Positions 61,730-64,000 of a stretch of 64,000 bases of DNA are shown here, in pieces (position 1 is the stretch's first letter; the number at the start of each line of letters is the position of its first letter). A model generated the notes under the pieces. It saw nothing but the letters and a program-made list of their open reading frames with translations, searched no databases and had not been told where the DNA came from. A program made the translations under genes and the position numbers. This DNA is from Sporobolomyces roseus (lineage: Eukaryota > Basidiomycota > Microbotryomycetes > Sporidiobolales > Sporidiobolaceae), in contig JADILM010000009.1 in the NCBI GenBank assembly GCA_016617785.1, positions 806,001-870,000 of the forward strand. Direction: 5' to 3'.

Positions 61730-64000
61730 TCACTGTCGCATCTTCTTCCTAGCCCGCTCGTCGGAAGGTTCTGATTCTCCTCCTTGGGTTTCAGTCGTCC
61801 TTCGTTCGCCGTTCGCAGGAACACCTTCGAGTAGCGACGACAACGAAGGGAGGGAAGTAGTTCGTATCGACGACGATGCTGCAGTCGGCCAGTTCGCTCT
61901 GGGCGAAGGATAAGCTTGTTGAGGGTAAGCGGCTGCGAGTCCTGACGACGTCGCTTGACCGCTATTGGAACCGGCTGTCGATGGAGGTGCGGGAGAGACA
62001 GTTCGAGCTGAAGATGGTGGAATCGATGAAGGACGGAAAGCGGCAGAGAGAAGGGAAGAAGAGGAGGAAGGGTGGGGTTCTTGAGATCTTGAATCAGGTC
62101 GAGATGAGCGAGCATAAGATTCAGCTGGAGGGATCCGATTGTACTGCTGTTGATATGTCGATGACGAGGCAGTCCCCCGAGGTGAGCCTTGTCCGTTCGA
62201 GGGGTAGTGGGTAGAGGCGTAAGGGGAAGCTTGCGGTGGTGCGAATGCTTGTTGTGGTGGAAGGGGAAGCGGAAAGGTATTCACGCCGTTCGAAGCGTCT
62301 GGGTGTAGCTTTGATAATGCGATCGAACACGATTCGACTGAGACCGTTGAGGATATGTCAGGAACTCGATTCGAACAAACAAGAGCAAAATAATGGACCA
62401 ACCTTCTTCTTTTCGTTTGTCAGAAACGTCCAGATCAGCAACGATTCCCAATAACATCCCCAGTACCGAGTAAGAAGCGGCTCGAGTCGCCATGTAGTCT
62501 TGTTGAGTGTGGAAGAGTGCCTCTCCCAGAGTCCTAACTTGACTTTCGAGTGCGGCGATTTGGCGATTTGAGTGATCTTCAGGATGAGGAGGTCGACCTG
62601 CGGAGTAGAAGGGAGCTTGCGAAGCTGGATAGAGCTGGGATCGAGCGGTGGGAGGAGAATGGTACGAATTCGAGTGGTGATAAGGAGGAGGATAGGGGTT
62701 CTGATGCCGGGACTGAGCTGCTGGAGAACGATTTGACTGTATCTCGGGAGCTGGACAAGAGGGAGAGCATCAGAGACAGGTGCATCATCGGATCGGAGAG
62801 CGTCAGAAAGCGACTCACGATGATCCTCCCTTGGTCGTGGTCTCTGGCGGGATTCGTAAGCTCCATTCTGGGGAGCAAAGTCTGTCACTCCAGCGATAAC
62901 TTTCGAAGGTTTTGGAGAAGCCGTGCGACCGTCTCCGAACAGAACTGAAGGAGTCGGAGGATTTGAAGCGACAGCAGCGGCAGCCGCGAGGACATTCACT
63001 CGAGGGGCTTGCTCGTCGTCGTCGCCCGTTCCATCCGAGAGTGTCTCCTTCCGCGTGTCGTGCTTCGAAGAGTTTGTCCGAACGATCGAAGAGCGTCGTC
63101 GACTTGATGAAGGAGGGGCGACAGCAGATGCTTTTGCGGATTTTCGTCGAATCTTCGCCAGAAGATCCGGTCGATCTCTCTGGAAAGCTGCATTTTGGAA
63201 CTCCCACGCTTGAACTTGGGAGCCATCGGGGTTCGTATGGGACGTCGGAGCTCCGAGGGCGTCGTTGACCTGAGAGCGAATGTCGTCAGTCTAATTCTAG
63301 CGAGGAAACGATGCTAGTTGATCACACACCTTTGCGAAAGAGTACATGTTGAGTTGACCTGAGTCACAGCGATAGAAGAATGAGTTCTGTACCCTCGGCT
63401 TATGAGATAAGATGAAAAGAGGGAAACTTACGAATGAAGGAAGCGAAGTTAGAATGTTTGAAGAACTGAGGCAGCACCGTACGGGCAAACTCAGTCGGAT
63501 AAAAGACCGTAAAAGCTTTGCCATCCTCGGACCAAGCTATTAAGCGACTCAGAGCAGGAGTGTAAAGCATTCTGCGAGGGCAAACCTGTGAATTAAAATA
63601 CGTCTGAAAATGGAGCAGATTAAGAGGGGTAATAGACATACGACCATAATCTAAAAGAATGGTGATGGAGAGGGCATCAGCGATTGGCCATGCTCGGGAA
63701 GAGACGAGAAAAGAACAACGAGGACTAACTTGTGAACAAAAGCTGCTTGGGTTTTCTGCACGACTGCAGGACCTCCGAGACCGTCGTTGGGTATTGACGA
63801 CGTCGAATTCGTTCGTGATCCCGATGTAGATGCCTCTGCAGCTCGGTGATCTTCTCTTTCTTCTCCTTCACTCGATGCATCCGCCGACCTCTGATCTTCT
63901 CCTTCATCCTCGAGTTCGTCCATGTCATCATCTCTTCCATAGTCGGGCGTGGTCTGAGCAGATTCGTCGTCGTCTGTGACTAATCTGCGTCGTTGTCCTT
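61730..64000 (-). CDS. HSF-type DNA-binding transcription factor (5' end beyond window)
   Basis: The reading frame is open to the right edge, so the N-terminus is missing. An acidic leader (EDEGEDQRSADASSEGEE) precedes the HSF DNA-binding domain: QAAFVHKL, TPALSRLIAWSEDGKAFTVF, YPTEFARTVLPQFFKHSNF, ASFIRQLNMYSFAKV, and WEFQNAAFQRDRPDLLAKIR with RRKS. The domain is spread over short exons. It is followed by Ser-rich linkers, a stretch RQIAALESQVRTLGEAL that may be the oligomerisation heptad, and a Pro/Ser-rich C-terminus ending ERARKKMRQ. The recognition helix region reads QLNMYSFAKV where canonical heat-shock factors have QLNMYGFHKV, so it may be an Hsf, Sfl1 or related factor. Regulation by stress is only inferred. 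Confidence 0.85.

Overview
The window is nuclear DNA of a fungus, most likely a basidiomycete. The genes have many short spliceosomal introns (about 45-135 nt, mostly GTRNGT...YAG, often with a CTRAY-like branch site close to the 3' end), closely packed housekeeping genes on both strands, intron-containing tRNA genes and fungal-type proteins (SRPK kinase, HSF-type factor, NatC Lsm subunit, PXA protein). I cannot fix the genus from sequence alone.

Layout. 1-7590 holds no convincing intact gene. It contains decayed fragments copied from elsewhere in this same window: a ribosomal protein S8 gene tail, the 3' end of a membrane-protein gene, and a 496-bp inverted copy of a tRNA-Ser / farnesyltransferase-beta 5' region. 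From 7.6 to 22.7 kb lie a PXA-domain protein (+), Xaa-Pro aminopeptidase (-), a Trf4/Cid14-type poly(A) polymerase (+), a small four-helix membrane protein (-), a PA-TM-RING E3 ligase (+) and a PUF RNA-binding protein (+). A gene-poor stretch with tRNA-Trp (+) and tRNA-Ser (-) follows, then farnesyltransferase beta (+), a triose-phosphate-type/SLC35C2-like transporter (-), a Q-rich protein with repeated QxTG motifs (-) and DNA topoisomerase II (+), which is divergent from it over 130 bp.

38.4-46.6 kb is the most rearranged part. An intact ribosomal protein S8 gene, apparently with a GA-AG first intron, is followed by two further tandem copies of its last exon plus about 1.6 kb of downstream sequence (unit 2148-2153 bp). 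The middle copy is a hybrid of the outer two, the pattern left by unequal crossing over. A multi-pass membrane protein gene (-) closes this block. From 47.4 kb the window is dense again: NatC auxiliary Lsm subunit (-) and Utp18 (+) from a shared promoter, two tandem paralogous cytochrome-b561-type membrane proteins (-), an SRPK-family kinase (+), an RNF216-like RBR ubiquitin ligase (+) and an HSF-type transcription factor (-) that runs off the right edge.

The genes are mostly unrelated housekeeping functions: rRNA processing and ribosome (Utp18, S8), RNA surveillance and mRNA control (Trf4-like, PUF, SRPK), protein modification (farnesyltransferase, NatC, two E3 ligases), chromosome topology and membrane traffic. 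No defence system, prophage, CRISPR array or secondary-metabolite cluster was seen. The unusual biology is structural: local gene-fragment duplication, tandem-array evolution at S8, a probable non-canonical intron and two perfect hairpins.
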